NCBI RefSeq assembly: GCF_001983175.1
Contig: NZ_MNPW01000005.1
Location: 62,001 to 126,000 of the forward strand
Source: Pseudomonas cedrina subsp. cedrina
GTDB lineage: Bacteria; Pseudomonadota; Gammaproteobacteria; Pseudomonadales; Pseudomonadaceae
Length of the DNA: 64,000 nucleotides
Direction: 5' to 3'
Shown: piece after piece, positions 43,164 to 52,918 of the stretch
Position numbering within the stretch: the first letter of the stretch is position 1
Layout: each line of letters opens with the position of its first letter
Position numbers and translations under genes: made by a program
Notes under the pieces: generated by a model
The model's input: only the letters and a program-made list of their open reading frames with translations
Told to the model about the DNA's origin: nothing
Database searches by the model: none

Positions 43164-44330
43164 CTACTCCGGCCAATGCCAAGCCGGCGCATCCAACATT
43201 CCCTGTCCAACGATTTGGGTCGCTCCCAGCACCTTCTCCAACACAATCGAGTTACACCCCTCGTCCTGCTCCAACGCTGCAATCAAACGACTGGCGTGGG
43301 ACACCACCCACACCTGGCACTGCCGGGACGCCTGGATAATCAAGCGCGCCAATGCGGGCAACAAATCAGGATGCAGGCTGGTCTCCGGCTCGTTCAGCAC
43401 CATCATGGTCGGCGGCCGTGGCGTCAGCAGCGCAGCGATCAGCAACAGGTAGCGCAAGGTGCCGTCCGACAGCTCCGCCGCCGACAACGGCCGCAGTAAC
43501 CCTTCCTGGTAAAACTCAATCGCAAAGCGCCCGCCTTGCAACGGCTCAACACTCAAGCGCGCCCCTGGGAATGCATCGCTCACCGCCCGCTCCAGCGCTT
43601 CACGGTCACCGATCTCGCGAATCGTCTGCAATGCTGCCGCCAGATCCCGTCCATCGTGATGCAACACCGGGGTACGTGTGCCCAGTTGGGGTTGGCGTAC
43701 CGGTGCATCGACATCGCTGCGAAAGTGGTCATAAAAGCGCCAGCCACGAATGCTCTCCCGCAGCAGCAACACCTCAGGCGAGCCACGCAGGCTGCCGACT
43801 TGATCGAACAGGCTGTGGTAATTGGGCGTGTGATGCGCCAGTACATCCCAGTTGCGCCCATCGCGGGCACGCACCATCGGTCCGGAACGTTGCACCAGCA
43901 GGCTGGCCGGACGGTACACCGGACCTGCCCAAATGCACTCCTTCTTTACTTCCGGGTCCAGTGCGAACGATGACAGTGACAGCTCCGGCAACCCGAGGGA
44001 GATCGCATAGCTGAAATCCTCTGCGGCAAACCCCAGGCGCAGGCGCTTGACGCTTTGGCGCGTAGTGGCCTGGATCGGCACTTCACCGTTGCGCATCCGC
44101 CGGCTGAGCGTCTCTGGCCCGGCCCAGAAGGTGGAATCGAGCCCGCCCTCACGGGCCAGCGCATTGATCACGCCACCCTGGGCGGTTTCCGCCAGCAGGC
44201 GCAGGGCCCGGTACAAGTTGGACTTGCCGCTGCCGTTGGGCCCGGTGATCAGGTTCAGCCGGTCCAGGGGCACTACCAATTGGTTGATCGAGCGGTAATT
44301 GGACACCGCGAGGGTCTTGAGCATGGGCAT
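43164..44330 (-). CDS. AAA family ATPase (SMC/OLD-like, AAA_21 type)
   Basis: A 388-residue ATPase of the RecF/SMC-like kind. Walker A GPNGSGKS lies at residues 30-37 after the opening LAVSNYRSINQLVVPLDRLN. The signature region is LSAAELSDGTLRYLLL, Walker B reads MMVLNEPETSLHP (Asn in place of the usual Asp before Glu-Pro), and the H-loop is WVVSHASRLIAAL. There is no fused TOPRIM nuclease, so it is not a full OLD protein. It stands alone, with no partner gene. A role in DNA repair or defence is possible but unproven. Confidence 0.85.
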   Translation of the reverse strand: MPMLKTLAVSNYRSINQLVVPLDRLNLITGPNGSGKSNLYRALRLLAETAQGGVINALAREGGLDSTFWAGPETLSRRMRNGEVPIQATTRQSVKRLRLGFAAEDFSYAISLGLPELSLSSFALDPEVKKECIWAGPVYRPASLLVQRSGPMVRARDGRNWDVLAHHTPNYHSLFDQVGSLRGSPEVLLLRESIRGWRFYDHFRSDVDAPVRQPQLGTRTPVLHHDGRDLAAALQTIREIGDREALERAVSDAFPGARLSVEPLQGGRFAIEFYQEGLLRPLSAAELSDGTLRYLLLIAALLTPRPPTMMVLNEPETSLHPDLLPALARLIIQASRQCQVWVVSHASRLIAALEQDEGCNSIVLEKVLGATQIVGQGMLDAPAWHWPE

Positions 44331-44445
44331 TCATTCGGCTTGGGAACCATTGGAGTATGGGAGTCTCCATGCAGATAAGGAACCCTGAACTAAGCTCACA
44401 GTCGCATGCACACTGGCAAGTCGGCATCACGCAAAAGGAGCCTGC

Positions 44446-45528
44446 ATGGGCGGTCGTATTTCCACCTGTATTTTTGGTCTTGGCCTACTGACGCTGCTGA
44501 GCGGCTGTGGCGAAGAAAAGGCTGAACCCAAGGCGCATTCACGGGTGTTTGTACAGACCGTGCAGCCGGCGGATTTTGCCGCGGCGGTGACGCTGACGGG
44601 CGATATCCAGGCGCGGGTGCAGACGGACCTGTCCTTTCGTGTCGGCGGCAAGATCATCCAGCGCATGGTGGATGTCGGCGATCGCGTGAGCGCCAGGCAA
44701 GTCCTGGCCAAGCTCGATCCCAAGGACCTGCAGACCAACGTCGACTCCGCCCAGGCCCAGGTCGTGGCCGAACAGGCGCGGGTCAAGCAGACTGCAGCCG
44801 CCTTCGTGCGCCAGGAAAAACTCTTGCCCAAGGGCTACACCAGCCGTAGCGAATATGATTCCGCCCAGGCCGCGCTGCGCAGCAGCCAGAGCGCCCTGGC
44901 TGCTGCCCAGGCCCAACTGGCCAACGCCCGTGAACAACTGGGCTACACCGCGCTGCTCGCCGATGCGCCTGGCGTGATTACCGCGCGCCAGGCCGAAGTC
45001 GGCCAGGTGGTGCAGGCCACGGTGCCGATCTTCAGCCTGGCGCGCGATGGCGAGCGCGATGCCGTGTTCAACGTGTATGAATCGCTGCTGGTGGAGCCGG
45101 CGCCGGACGCGCCCATCACCATCAGCTTATTGGATAACCCAAGCATCAAGGCCGTGGGCAAGGTCCGTGAAGTCACCCCGGCCGTGGCCGCCAATACGGG
45201 CACCGTGCAGGTGAAAATCGCCCTGCAGGCGCTGCCCAAAGGCATGGATCTGGGTTCGGTGGTGAGCGCCACCGCCAATGGCCCGGCCAAGGCAAGCATC
45301 GAACTGCCGTGGGCCGCATTGACCAAAGACCTCAGCGAACCCGCGGTATGGCTGGTCGACGGCGACGGCAAGGCGCAACTGCATAAGGTCAGCGTGGCGC
45401 GTTACCTTACCGGCAAAGTCATCATTGGCGACGGCCTCAAAGGTGGCGAGAAGGTCGTGGTGGCCGGCGGGCAATTGCTGCACCCCGGCATGACGGTCGA
45501 GATCGCCCAGCCAGGAGCCCAGCCATGA
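44446..45528 (+). CDS. triA: RND efflux periplasmic adaptor (TriA-like)
   Basis: A 360-residue membrane-fusion protein, a lipoprotein by its LLSGC box (Cys25 after MGGRISTCIFGLGLLTL). The order barrel-sandwich (TLTGDIQARVQTDLSFRVGG), helical hairpin (NVDSAQAQVVAEQARVKQTA), then beta-barrel and proximal domain is typical. It is followed directly by a second adaptor and an RND pump with four-base overlaps. This two-adaptor layout is that of P. aeruginosa TriABC, which needs both adaptors and exports triclosan. The orthology is inferred from layout; actual substrates may differ. Confidence 0.88.
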   Translation: MGGRISTCIFGLGLLTLLSGCGEEKAEPKAHSRVFVQTVQPADFAAAVTLTGDIQARVQTDLSFRVGGKIIQRMVDVGDRVSARQVLAKLDPKDLQTNVDSAQAQVVAEQARVKQTAAAFVRQEKLLPKGYTSRSEYDSAQAALRSSQSALAAAQAQLANAREQLGYTALLADAPGVITARQAEVGQVVQATVPIFSLARDGERDAVFNVYESLLVEPAPDAPITISLLDNPSIKAVGKVREVTPAVAANTGTVQVKIALQALPKGMDLGSVVSATANGPAKASIELPWAALTKDLSEPAVWLVDGDGKAQLHKVSVARYLTGKVIIGDGLKGGEKVVVAGGQLLHPGMTVEIAQPGAQP

Positions 45529-46595
45529 AGCCTCTGACGCTGCTGCTCGGCGCCTGCCTGTTGCTGGTCGCCTGTTCGAAGCAAGAACCGCCGCCCGAGC
45601 CCGTGCGCCCGGTGCTGTCCATGGAAGTGAAGGCCGAAGACCAGCAAAGCCTCGGTCGTTTCGCCGGTACCATCCAGGCGCGCTATGAAAGCAACCTGGG
45701 CTTTCGCGTGCCTGGCCGTATCGCTCGCCGCGCGGTGGACGTGGGCGCCGAGGTGGACAAAGGCGCCTTGCTCGCCGTCCTTGACCCCACCGACCAGCAG
45801 AACCAACTGCGCGCGGCCCAGGGTGACCTCGCGCGGGTGCAGGCCCAGTTCATCAATGCCCAGGCCAATGCCCGTCGCCAGCAGGAGTTGTTCAACCGTG
45901 GCGTCGGCGCCCAGGCCCAGTTGGACGTGGCCCAGACTGACCTGAAGACCACCCAGGCTACCCTCGACCAGGCCCGCGCGTCGGTCGATCAAGCCAAGGA
46001 CCAGCTCAACTACGCCGAACTGCGCACTGACCACCCTGGCATTGTCACCGCCTGGAACGCCGAGGCCGGCCAGGTCGTCACGGCCGGCCAGCAAGTGGTG
46101 ACCCTGGCGCGCCCGGACATCAAGGAAGCGGTGATCGACCTGCCCGCCGGCCTGGCCGAGCGCCTGCCGCCGGATGTGGTGTTTCTGGTCGCCGCACAAC
46201 TCGACCCGAGCGTGCAGACCACCGCCATCGTGCGCGAGATAGAACCCCAGGCCCAAAGCGCCACGCGCACCCGTCGCGCCCGCCTGAGCCTCACCGAAAC
46301 ACCGCCTGCATTTCGCCTCGGCACGGCGATCAGCGTGACCTTGAGCACCGCCATCGCGCCACGCATCGAGCTGCCTTTGAGCGCCCTGCAGGAGGTCGAC
46401 GGCAAGACCCGCATCTGGCTGCTCGACACCCAGAACCAGACCGTGCAACCGCGCGATATCACCGTGCTCAGCCGTGACGCCGACAGCGCCCTGATCGACG
46501 GCGGCGTCACACCCGGCGAGCGCATCGTCACCGCCGGCGTGAACAGCCTGAAACCAGGGCAAAAAGTCAAAATCGACGAGGACAGCCCGCGATGA
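45525..46595 (+). CDS. triB: RND efflux periplasmic adaptor (TriB-like)
   Basis: A 356-residue second membrane-fusion protein, a lipoprotein (LLVAC-SKQEPPPEP, Cys17). The lipoyl-type halves (AGTIQARYESNLGFRVPGRI and NYAELRTDHPGIVTAWNAEA) and the central helical hairpin are clear. It overlaps both neighbours by four bases. Having two adaptors in one operon implies a mixed hexamer around the pump, as shown for TriAB. Confidence 0.88.
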   Translation: MKPLTLLLGACLLLVACSKQEPPPEPVRPVLSMEVKAEDQQSLGRFAGTIQARYESNLGFRVPGRIARRAVDVGAEVDKGALLAVLDPTDQQNQLRAAQGDLARVQAQFINAQANARRQQELFNRGVGAQAQLDVAQTDLKTTQATLDQARASVDQAKDQLNYAELRTDHPGIVTAWNAEAGQVVTAGQQVVTLARPDIKEAVIDLPAGLAERLPPDVVFLVAAQLDPSVQTTAIVREIEPQAQSATRTRRARLSLTETPPAFRLGTAISVTLSTAIAPRIELPLSALQEVDGKTRIWLLDTQNQTVQPRDITVLSRDADSALIDGGVTPGERIVTAGVNSLKPGQKVKIDEDSPR

Positions 46596-49500
46596 AAGGG
46601 AGCTTCAACTTATCCGACTGGGCGCTCAAGCATCAGTCCTTCGTCTGGTACCTGATGTTCGTCGCGCTGTTGATGGGCGTATTTTCCTACATGAACCTGG
46701 GGCGCGAGGAAGATCCTTCGTTCACCATCAAGACCATGGTGATCCAGACCCGCTGGCCGGGTGCGACCCAGGAAGAAACCCTCAAGCAGGTCACTGACCG
46801 CATCGAGAAAAAACTCGAAGAACTCGACTCACTCGACTACGTGAAAAGCTACACTCGGCCGGGCGAGTCCACAGTGTTCGTGTTCCTCAAGGACACCACC
46901 AGCGCCAAGGCCATCCCGGAGATCTGGTACCAGGTGCGCAAGAAGATCGACGATATCCGCGGCAGCTTCCCCCAGGGGTTGCAGGGGCCGTCGTTCAACG
47001 ACGAGTTCGGTGATGTGTTCGGCTCGGTGTATGCGTTTACCGGCGACGGCCTGTCGATGCGCCAGTTGCGCGACTACGTTGAGCAGGTGCGCGCCGAGAT
47101 CCGTTCGGTGCCGGGGCTGGGCAAGGTCGAGATGATCGGCCAGCAGGACGAAGTGATTTACCTGAACTTCTCCACGCGCAAACTGGCGGCGCTGGGGGTT
47201 GACCAGCGCCAGGTGGTGCAAAGCCTGCAATCGCAGAACGCGGTGACGCCGGCCGGGGTGATCGAGGCCGGGCCGGAGCGGATTTCGGTGCGCACCTCCG
47301 GGCAGTTCGCCTCGGAAAAGGACCTAGCCAACGTCAACCTGCGGCTCAACGACCGTTTCTATCGCCTGGCGGATATCGCTGAAATCACGCGCGGCTACGT
47401 CGACCCGGCGCGGCCGATGTTCCGTTTCAACGGCAAACCGGCGATCGGCTTGGCCATCGCCATGCAGAAGGGCGGCAATATCCAGTCGTTCGGCAAGGCG
47501 CTGCACGGACGCATGGACGAGCTGACCGCCGACCTGCCGGTGGGCGTCGGCGTGCACAAGGTTTCCGACCAGGCGGAAGTGGTGGAGGAGGCCGTAGGCG
47601 GCTTTACCAGCGCGCTGTTCGAAGCGGTGATCATCGTGCTGGTGGTGAGCTTTATCAGCCTGGGCATGCGCGCGGGGCTGGTGGTGGCGTGCTCGATTCC
47701 GCTGGTGCTGGCGCTGGTGTTCGTGTTCATGGAATACAGCGGTATCACCATGCAGCGCGTCTCGTTGGGCGCGTTGATTATCGCGCTCGGCCTGCTGGTG
47801 GACGACGCGATGATTACCGTCGAGATGATGATCACGCGCCTGGAAAAAGGCGAAACCAAGGAGCAGGCGGCGACCTATGCCTACACCTCCACGGCGTTCC
47901 CGATGCTTACCGGTACGTTGGTGACGGTCGCAGGTTTTGTCCCGATTGGCCTCAACGCCAGTTCGGCGGGCGAGTACACCTTCACCCTGTTCGCGGTGAT
48001 TGCCGTGGCGATGCTGGTGTCGTGGGTGGTGGCGGTGCTGTTTGCGCCAGTGATTGGCGTGCATATCCTCAGCGCCAACGTGAAACCCCACAATGCCGAG
48101 CCAGGGCGGATCGGCCGCGCGTTCAACGGCGGCATGCTCTGGGCCATGCGCAACCGCTGGTGGGCAATCGGCATCACCTTGGCGCTGTTCGTCGCCTCGG
48201 TGTTTTCCATGCAGTTCGTGCAGAACCAGTTCTTCCCGTCGTCGGACCGTCCTGAAATCCTGGTCGACCTGAACCTGCCGCAAAACGCGTCGATCAACGA
48301 AACGCGCAAGGCCGTCGACCGTCTGGAAGCGATCATCAAGGACGACCCGGATATTGCGCGCTGGAGCACTTATATCGGCCAGGGCGCGATCCGTTTCTAC
48401 CTGCCTCTCGACCAGCAACTGGAAAACCCCTATTACGCGCAGCTGGTGATCGTGAGCAAAGGCCTGGAAGAGCGTGGCGAGTTGATCACACGCCTGCAAA
48501 AGCGTTTGCGCGATGACTTCGTGGGCATCGGCAGCTTCGTGCAGCCGCTGGAAATGGGTCCGCCGGTGGGCAGGCCGATTCAGTATCGCGTGTCCGGCAA
48601 AGACACCGACCAGGTGCGCAAGCACGCCATCGAATTGGCGACCCTGCTGGATGAAAACACCCACCTGGGCGAGATCATCTACGACTGGAACGAGCCGGGC
48701 AAAGTGCTGCGCATCGACATCGCCCAGGATAAGGCGCGGCAGCTGGGGTTGTCCTCGGAAGACGTGGCGCAGCTGCTCAACAGCGTGGTCAGTGGCGCCT
48801 CGGTGACCCAGGTGAATGACGATATTTACCTGATCAACGTGGTCGGCCGTGCCGAAGACGCCGAACGCGGCACGCCGGAAACCCTGCAAAACCTGCAGAT
48901 CGTCACCCCCAACGGCACCTCGATTCCGCTGCTGGCCTTCGCCACCGTGCGCTACGAGTTGGAACAGCCGCTGGTATGGCGCCGCGACCGCAAGCCGACC
49001 ATCACCATCAAGGCGGCGGTGCGCGATGAGATGCAGCCAACGGACCTGGTGAAGCAACTCAAGCCGCAGATCGATAAATTCAGCGCCGGTCTGCCGGTGG
49101 GTTACAAAGTCGCCACCGGCGGCACCGTGGAAGAAAGCGGCAAGGCCCAGGGCCCGATTGCCAGCGTGGTGCCGTTGATGCTGTTCCTGATGGCGACCTT
49201 CCTGATGATCCAGCTGCACAGCGTGCAGAAGATGTTCCTGGTCGCCAGTGTCGCGCCGCTGGGCCTGATCGGCGTGGTGCTGGCGCTGATTCCCACAGGC
49301 ACGCCCATGGGCTTCGTGGCGATCCTGGGGATCCTGGCGCTGATCGGCATCATCATCCGCAACTCGGTGATCCTGGTGACGCAGATTCACGAATATGAGC
49401 TGGCCGGCTATACGCCTTGGGATGCGGTGGTGGAGGCCACCGAGCATCGGCGCCGGCCGATCCTGTTGACGGCGGCGGCAGCGAGCCTGGGCATGATCCC

Positions 49501-49657
49501 GATTGCGCGGGAAGTGTTCTGGGGGCCAATGGCGTACGCCATGATCGGCGGGATCATCATCGCCACATTGCTGACGCTGCTGTTTTTGCCGGCGCTGTAT
49601 GTGGCCTGGTACAAGATCCGCGAGCCGGAACCGGAGCATCAGCAAGAACGCGGTTAA
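46592..49657 (+). CDS. triC: RND efflux pump inner-membrane transporter (TriC-like)
   Basis: A 1021-residue resistance-nodulation-division pump with twelve membrane segments and two large periplasmic loops. Proton-relay aspartates D404-D405 are in GLLVDDAMITVEM. The opening FNLSDWALKHQSFVWYLMFV and the length fit the TriC/VmeI-like branch rather than MexB. No outer-membrane channel gene is adjacent; TriABC borrows OpmH/TolC, encoded elsewhere. Last gene of the operon, followed by a decayed small element. Confidence 0.93.
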   Translation: MKGSFNLSDWALKHQSFVWYLMFVALLMGVFSYMNLGREEDPSFTIKTMVIQTRWPGATQEETLKQVTDRIEKKLEELDSLDYVKSYTRPGESTVFVFLKDTTSAKAIPEIWYQVRKKIDDIRGSFPQGLQGPSFNDEFGDVFGSVYAFTGDGLSMRQLRDYVEQVRAEIRSVPGLGKVEMIGQQDEVIYLNFSTRKLAALGVDQRQVVQSLQSQNAVTPAGVIEAGPERISVRTSGQFASEKDLANVNLRLNDRFYRLADIAEITRGYVDPARPMFRFNGKPAIGLAIAMQKGGNIQSFGKALHGRMDELTADLPVGVGVHKVSDQAEVVEEAVGGFTSALFEAVIIVLVVSFISLGMRAGLVVACSIPLVLALVFVFMEYSGITMQRVSLGALIIALGLLVDDAMITVEMMITRLEKGETKEQAATYAYTSTAFPMLTGTLVTVAGFVPIGLNASSAGEYTFTLFAVIAVAMLVSWVVAVLFAPVIGVHILSANVKPHNAEPGRIGRAFNGGMLWAMRNRWWAIGITLALFVASVFSMQFVQNQFFPSSDRPEILVDLNLPQNASINETRKAVDRLEAIIKDDPDIARWSTYIGQGAIRFYLPLDQQLENPYYAQLVIVSKGLEERGELITRLQKRLRDDFVGIGSFVQPLEMGPPVGRPIQYRVSGKDTDQVRKHAIELATLLDENTHLGEIIYDWNEPGKVLRIDIAQDKARQLGLSSEDVAQLLNSVVSGASVTQVNDDIYLINVVGRAEDAERGTPETLQNLQIVTPNGTSIPLLAFATVRYELEQPLVWRRDRKPTITIKAAVRDEMQPTDLVKQLKPQIDKFSAGLPVGYKVATGGTVEESGKAQGPIASVVPLMLFLMATFLMIQLHSVQKMFLVASVAPLGLIGVVLALIPTGTPMGFVAILGILALIGIIIRNSVILVTQIHEYELAGYTPWDAVVEATEHRRRPILLTAAAASLGMIPIAREVFWGPMAYAMIGGIIIATLLTLLFLPALYVAWYKIREPEPEHQQERG

Positions 49658-49667
49658 AAATGTGGGA

Positions 49668-49854
49668 GCCTACACAATCTTGTAGTGAGCGGGCTTGCCC
49701 CGCGCTGGGTGGCGAAGCCGCCCCAAAACCAAGCGACTCGGGTCAATCAGGTATGCCCCAGTGACCCTATCGGAGCGGCTTCGCCACCCAACGCGGGGCA
49801 AGCCCGCTCACTACAGGTTGCTTCTGTGCCCTTACATATCTGTAGATTCTTATG
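49668..49854. repeat. Decayed copy of the small inverted-repeat element
   Basis: The core (GTAGTGAGCGGGCTTGCCCC and its complement) matches the elements at 23197 and 42911, but the outer ends are altered (GCCTACACA on the left, TGTAGATTCTTATG on the right) and no flanking direct repeat is clear. Confidence 0.6.
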
Positions 49855-49962
49855 CCCAGTGGACTTTTGAACTGTGGGAAGCTTCTGCAAATGACAGGCG
49901 TCGCCCCGGCGAACCATTGAGTGTCTTACCCTCCGGCTTCCACTTCTCAACGGTCGCCTGCC

Positions 49963-52155
49963 ATGAGTTCCATGCGTCATACCTTGCTGATCTTCTGCCT
50001 TTTCATGTCACCCCTCGCCTTCGCCAGTACCGTGTTGGAAAACCCCCTGTGGCGGGTCGAACTCGACGCCGCGACCCTCGCCATTCGTGCTACACCCAGC
50101 GGTCAGCCGGCGGTACAAGTGTCCAGTGGCGTACCGGCCCGTGCCGTGAGCCAACTTGCACACAGTGATCAACAGGCCGATTGGCAGTGGGATGACGGCG
50201 CCTTTCGCGTAAGCGCCACCCTCAAGCAGCGCGACCTGGTATTGACTATCCAAGCGCGTGAACCCGGCGAACTACCCATCCTGCAACAACCGGCCAGTGC
50301 CATGGGCAAGGGGCTGATCTGGCCGCTGGCCGAAGGGCATTACGTCCCCGCCGGCAATGCCGTGTGGAACGCTTTTTTGCTTGAACAAGGCGACATCAAC
50401 ACCACCCAGGACCTCAGCCTGCCACTGTGGGGTGTCGATCACGGCACGTTTACCCTCAACTGGTTGCTGACCAACCCCTACAACAACCGCCTGCGCTGGC
50501 AGGCGGACCAGGCCCTGTCCCTGGCCCATGAATTCACCGCGCTCGATCCTGGCGCGCCCATGACCCTGCTGCTGCATCTGGGCGATGCCGACCCGTTGGC
50601 CGGTGCCAAGCGCTATCGCCAATGGCGGGTGGAGCAGGGTCTTTATGAACCCTTGGCCGACAAGCTGCGCCAGACACCCGAGGCCGAGAAACTGCTGGGT
50701 GCCAGTCACGTCTACCTGTGGGGCAATGACCTACTGGCGCCGAAGGATGTGCGGGACTGGCCGCTGTTGCTCAAGCGCTTGCGCGGCCATGAAATCAAAA
50801 GCCTGCTGGACAAGGAGGCCAGCAAGATACTGGCGCAGCGCTCTCCCTTGAATCGCTATGAACAGACGTTGTTGCTGCGCGGCCTAAACGCGGCGATCAA
50901 CACCAAGGCTCGACAGAGCTGGCAACGTGAAGAACCGGATATGACCCGGCTCGCGGCGCGCTACGGTGAATTGCGCGGCGAGTTGGCCGTGGACTTTGCC
51001 GGTGCCTTGAGCGATTCCCCGGCAACCTGGGGCAGCCAGACGATCCAATCGTTGCGCGACTCAGGCCTGCCGCGGCTGCTGCTGACCCTGGGCGAGGGCT
51101 GGGAAGGCGGCCTCTGGCATCCCGAGGCGATTCGCGCCGGTGTCGAGGCGGGTTACCTGATGGCGCCCTACGACTCCTATGAAACCGCATTGTCCGCCAC
51201 GGAAAACCCTGACTGGACCACCGCCCACCTCGGCGCCAAGGCCTACCGCGACTGCGCGATTGTATTGAAGGGCGGCAAGCTCAAGACCGGTTTCCAGCAA
51301 TCGGGCCACTACACCGACCCACGTTGCGTGCGGCCCTTGCTGGAGGCACGCGTGAAGGCTGTGCAGGCCAAAGCCGGTTTCAACGCCTGGTTCCTCGACG
51401 CCTACGCCACCAGCATGGTGTTCGACAGCTACCGCGACGGCGCCCGCATGACCCAGGCGCAGAACGCCGAGGGCAACATCGATGCCTGCCGCTGGCTGAA
51501 TACCGTACGCCAGTTGCCCACCGGTTCCGAAGACGGCAACGCCGTCACTGCCCAGGGCATCCTGTTCGCCCATGGCATGCAGACGCCCGTGATCGGCTGG
51601 GGTGATCAAGCCATGACCAAGGACAAGCAATCGCCCTACTACGTCGGTAACTGGTACCCACCCGAGCAACCAACGGTGTTTTTCAAGCCGGTGCCATTGA
51701 GGGAGCCGTTTCGCACGGTGCATGTCGAGCCGAGCATGCGCCTGCCGCTGTATCAGGCTGTGTTCCACGGTTCGGTGATCACCACCCACCACTGGCTGTT
51801 CGACAGCCTCAAGTTGAGCAATGTGCAGGCTGAAAATGAGCTGATGCAGTTGCTCTATAACGTGCCGCCGCTGTATCACTTGAGTGCTGCGACCTTGAAG
51901 CAACGACTCCCGTTGATCCAGCGCCAGGACGCCTTTTTCCGCCCGCTTCACCAACGCTTGGCCACGCAGGAAATGACCGGGTTCAGATGGCTGACAGCGG
52001 ATCGGTTGGTACAGGAAACCACGTTTGCCGATGGGACGCGGTTGGTGGCGAATTTCACTGATCGGGAGAAAGAAGGGTATGCCGGGCGTAGCGTGACAGC
52101 CTTGGTGGTGGGTGAGGAACCAAGGGTGTATCAGGTGCAGCAGCGGAGCCCTTGA
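49963..52155 (+). CDS. Secreted glycoside hydrolase-like protein
   Basis: A 730-residue protein with a signal peptide (MRHTLLIFCLFMSPLAFAS). An N-terminal beta-rich part (about 20-230) is followed by a barrel-like region. The stretch NAWFLDAYATSMVFDSYRDG near residue 485 is reminiscent of glycosidases of the GH101/DUF5696 type, in which an Asp of this kind is catalytic, and GIFLAHG-like strands (QGILFAHGMQTPVIGWGD) follow. The substrate is unknown and may be a host- or plant-derived glycan. Start 49963 or 49972; the frame to 49921 is unlikely. It stands alone. Confidence 0.65.
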   Translation: MSSMRHTLLIFCLFMSPLAFASTVLENPLWRVELDAATLAIRATPSGQPAVQVSSGVPARAVSQLAHSDQQADWQWDDGAFRVSATLKQRDLVLTIQAREPGELPILQQPASAMGKGLIWPLAEGHYVPAGNAVWNAFLLEQGDINTTQDLSLPLWGVDHGTFTLNWLLTNPYNNRLRWQADQALSLAHEFTALDPGAPMTLLLHLGDADPLAGAKRYRQWRVEQGLYEPLADKLRQTPEAEKLLGASHVYLWGNDLLAPKDVRDWPLLLKRLRGHEIKSLLDKEASKILAQRSPLNRYEQTLLLRGLNAAINTKARQSWQREEPDMTRLAARYGELRGELAVDFAGALSDSPATWGSQTIQSLRDSGLPRLLLTLGEGWEGGLWHPEAIRAGVEAGYLMAPYDSYETALSATENPDWTTAHLGAKAYRDCAIVLKGGKLKTGFQQSGHYTDPRCVRPLLEARVKAVQAKAGFNAWFLDAYATSMVFDSYRDGARMTQAQNAEGNIDACRWLNTVRQLPTGSEDGNAVTAQGILFAHGMQTPVIGWGDQAMTKDKQSPYYVGNWYPPEQPTVFFKPVPLREPFRTVHVEPSMRLPLYQAVFHGSVITTHHWLFDSLKLSNVQAENELMQLLYNVPPLYHLSAATLKQRLPLIQRQDAFFRPLHQRLATQEMTGFRWLTADRLVQETTFADGTRLVANFTDREKEGYAGRSVTALVVGEEPRVYQVQQRSP

Positions 52156-52160
52156 GTCCG

Positions 52161-52231
52161 TCATCGCGGGCAAGCCCAGCTCCCACAGGGGAATGCACTT
52201 TCCTGTGGGAGCTGGCTTGCCTGCGATGAGG
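52161..52231. repeat. REP pair
   Basis: Inverted arms TCATCGCGGGCAAGCCCAGC and GTGGGAGCTGGCTTGCCTGC with a short spacer, between the convergent glycosidase-like and methyltransferase genes. Confidence 0.88.
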
Positions 52232-52251
52232 TTGGCCCAGGCGATGACGCT

Positions 52252-52878
52252 CTAGAGTTTGCGCCACACGCTGGCCAACCAAGGCTGCTGCTCCCGAGGC
52301 AACCCGGTCGGTCGATAGTAATGCTCCAACTCCACAAATCCCGCCTCCGTCAACAGCGCCTGCCACGCCGCGAGGTCGTGATACGAGCCATACCTCGGCC
52401 CGTTCCAGCCTTCCTGGTTGTCCCCGCGCGGATTGGAGCTGAACAGCACGCCCCCAGGTTTCAACGCCTCATTGAGCTGCTTGAGCACGCGCGGCAGTTC
52501 CTGCCTGGGAATATGAAACAGCACCGCATTGGCAAAGATCCCGTCAAAGCGTTCGGCGGGCAGATCGAGCTTGAGGAAGTCCTGCTGCAACACCTCACAA
52601 CCACTGTCTTCGCGCGCCATCTGCGCAAACCGCTCCGAACCGTCCAGGCCCACGGCGATATGCCCCATGCGCGTGAATGTCTGTAAATCGCGGCCTGGCC
52701 CGCAACCGAAATCCAGCACCGTAAACGGCGCCTTGCTTTGGATATGCCGCAGCAGCGCGTCGATGTTCTGGCTCACATCGTGATCGCGAGTGCCTTCGCG
52801 AAAGTCCTCGGCCACTTTGTTGTAGTGGCCGAGGGTGGTGGATGTGATCTGGTCGAGGTCGTCGGGCTTGAGGGGCAT
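52252..52878 (-). CDS. Class I SAM-dependent methyltransferase
   Basis: A 208-residue methyltransferase. Motif I is VLDFGCGPGRDLQTF (near residues 54-68), the acidic motif II is GLDGSERFAQMA, and motif III/IV is FDGIFANAVLFHIPRQEL, followed by LKPGGVLFSSNPRGDN. The substrate cannot be inferred. It is 40 bases before the end of the metI gene on the same strand, so it could be the tail gene of that operon. Confidence 0.9.
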   Translation of the reverse strand: MPLKPDDLDQITSTTLGHYNKVAEDFREGTRDHDVSQNIDALLRHIQSKAPFTVLDFGCGPGRDLQTFTRMGHIAVGLDGSERFAQMAREDSGCEVLQQDFLKLDLPAERFDGIFANAVLFHIPRQELPRVLKQLNEALKPGGVLFSSNPRGDNQEGWNGPRYGSYHDLAAWQALLTEAGFVELEHYYRPTGLPREQQPWLASVWRKL

Positions 52879-52918
52879 GGTGCTGAATACCTGGATGCTT
52901 CGATGGCCCGACTATACC

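Noticed and set aside
47324..49645. Very long open frame (773 residues) opposite the RND pump gene
   Set aside because: It is a GC-rich antisense shadow, His- and Gln-rich, without known domains; the plus-strand pump is unmistakable.
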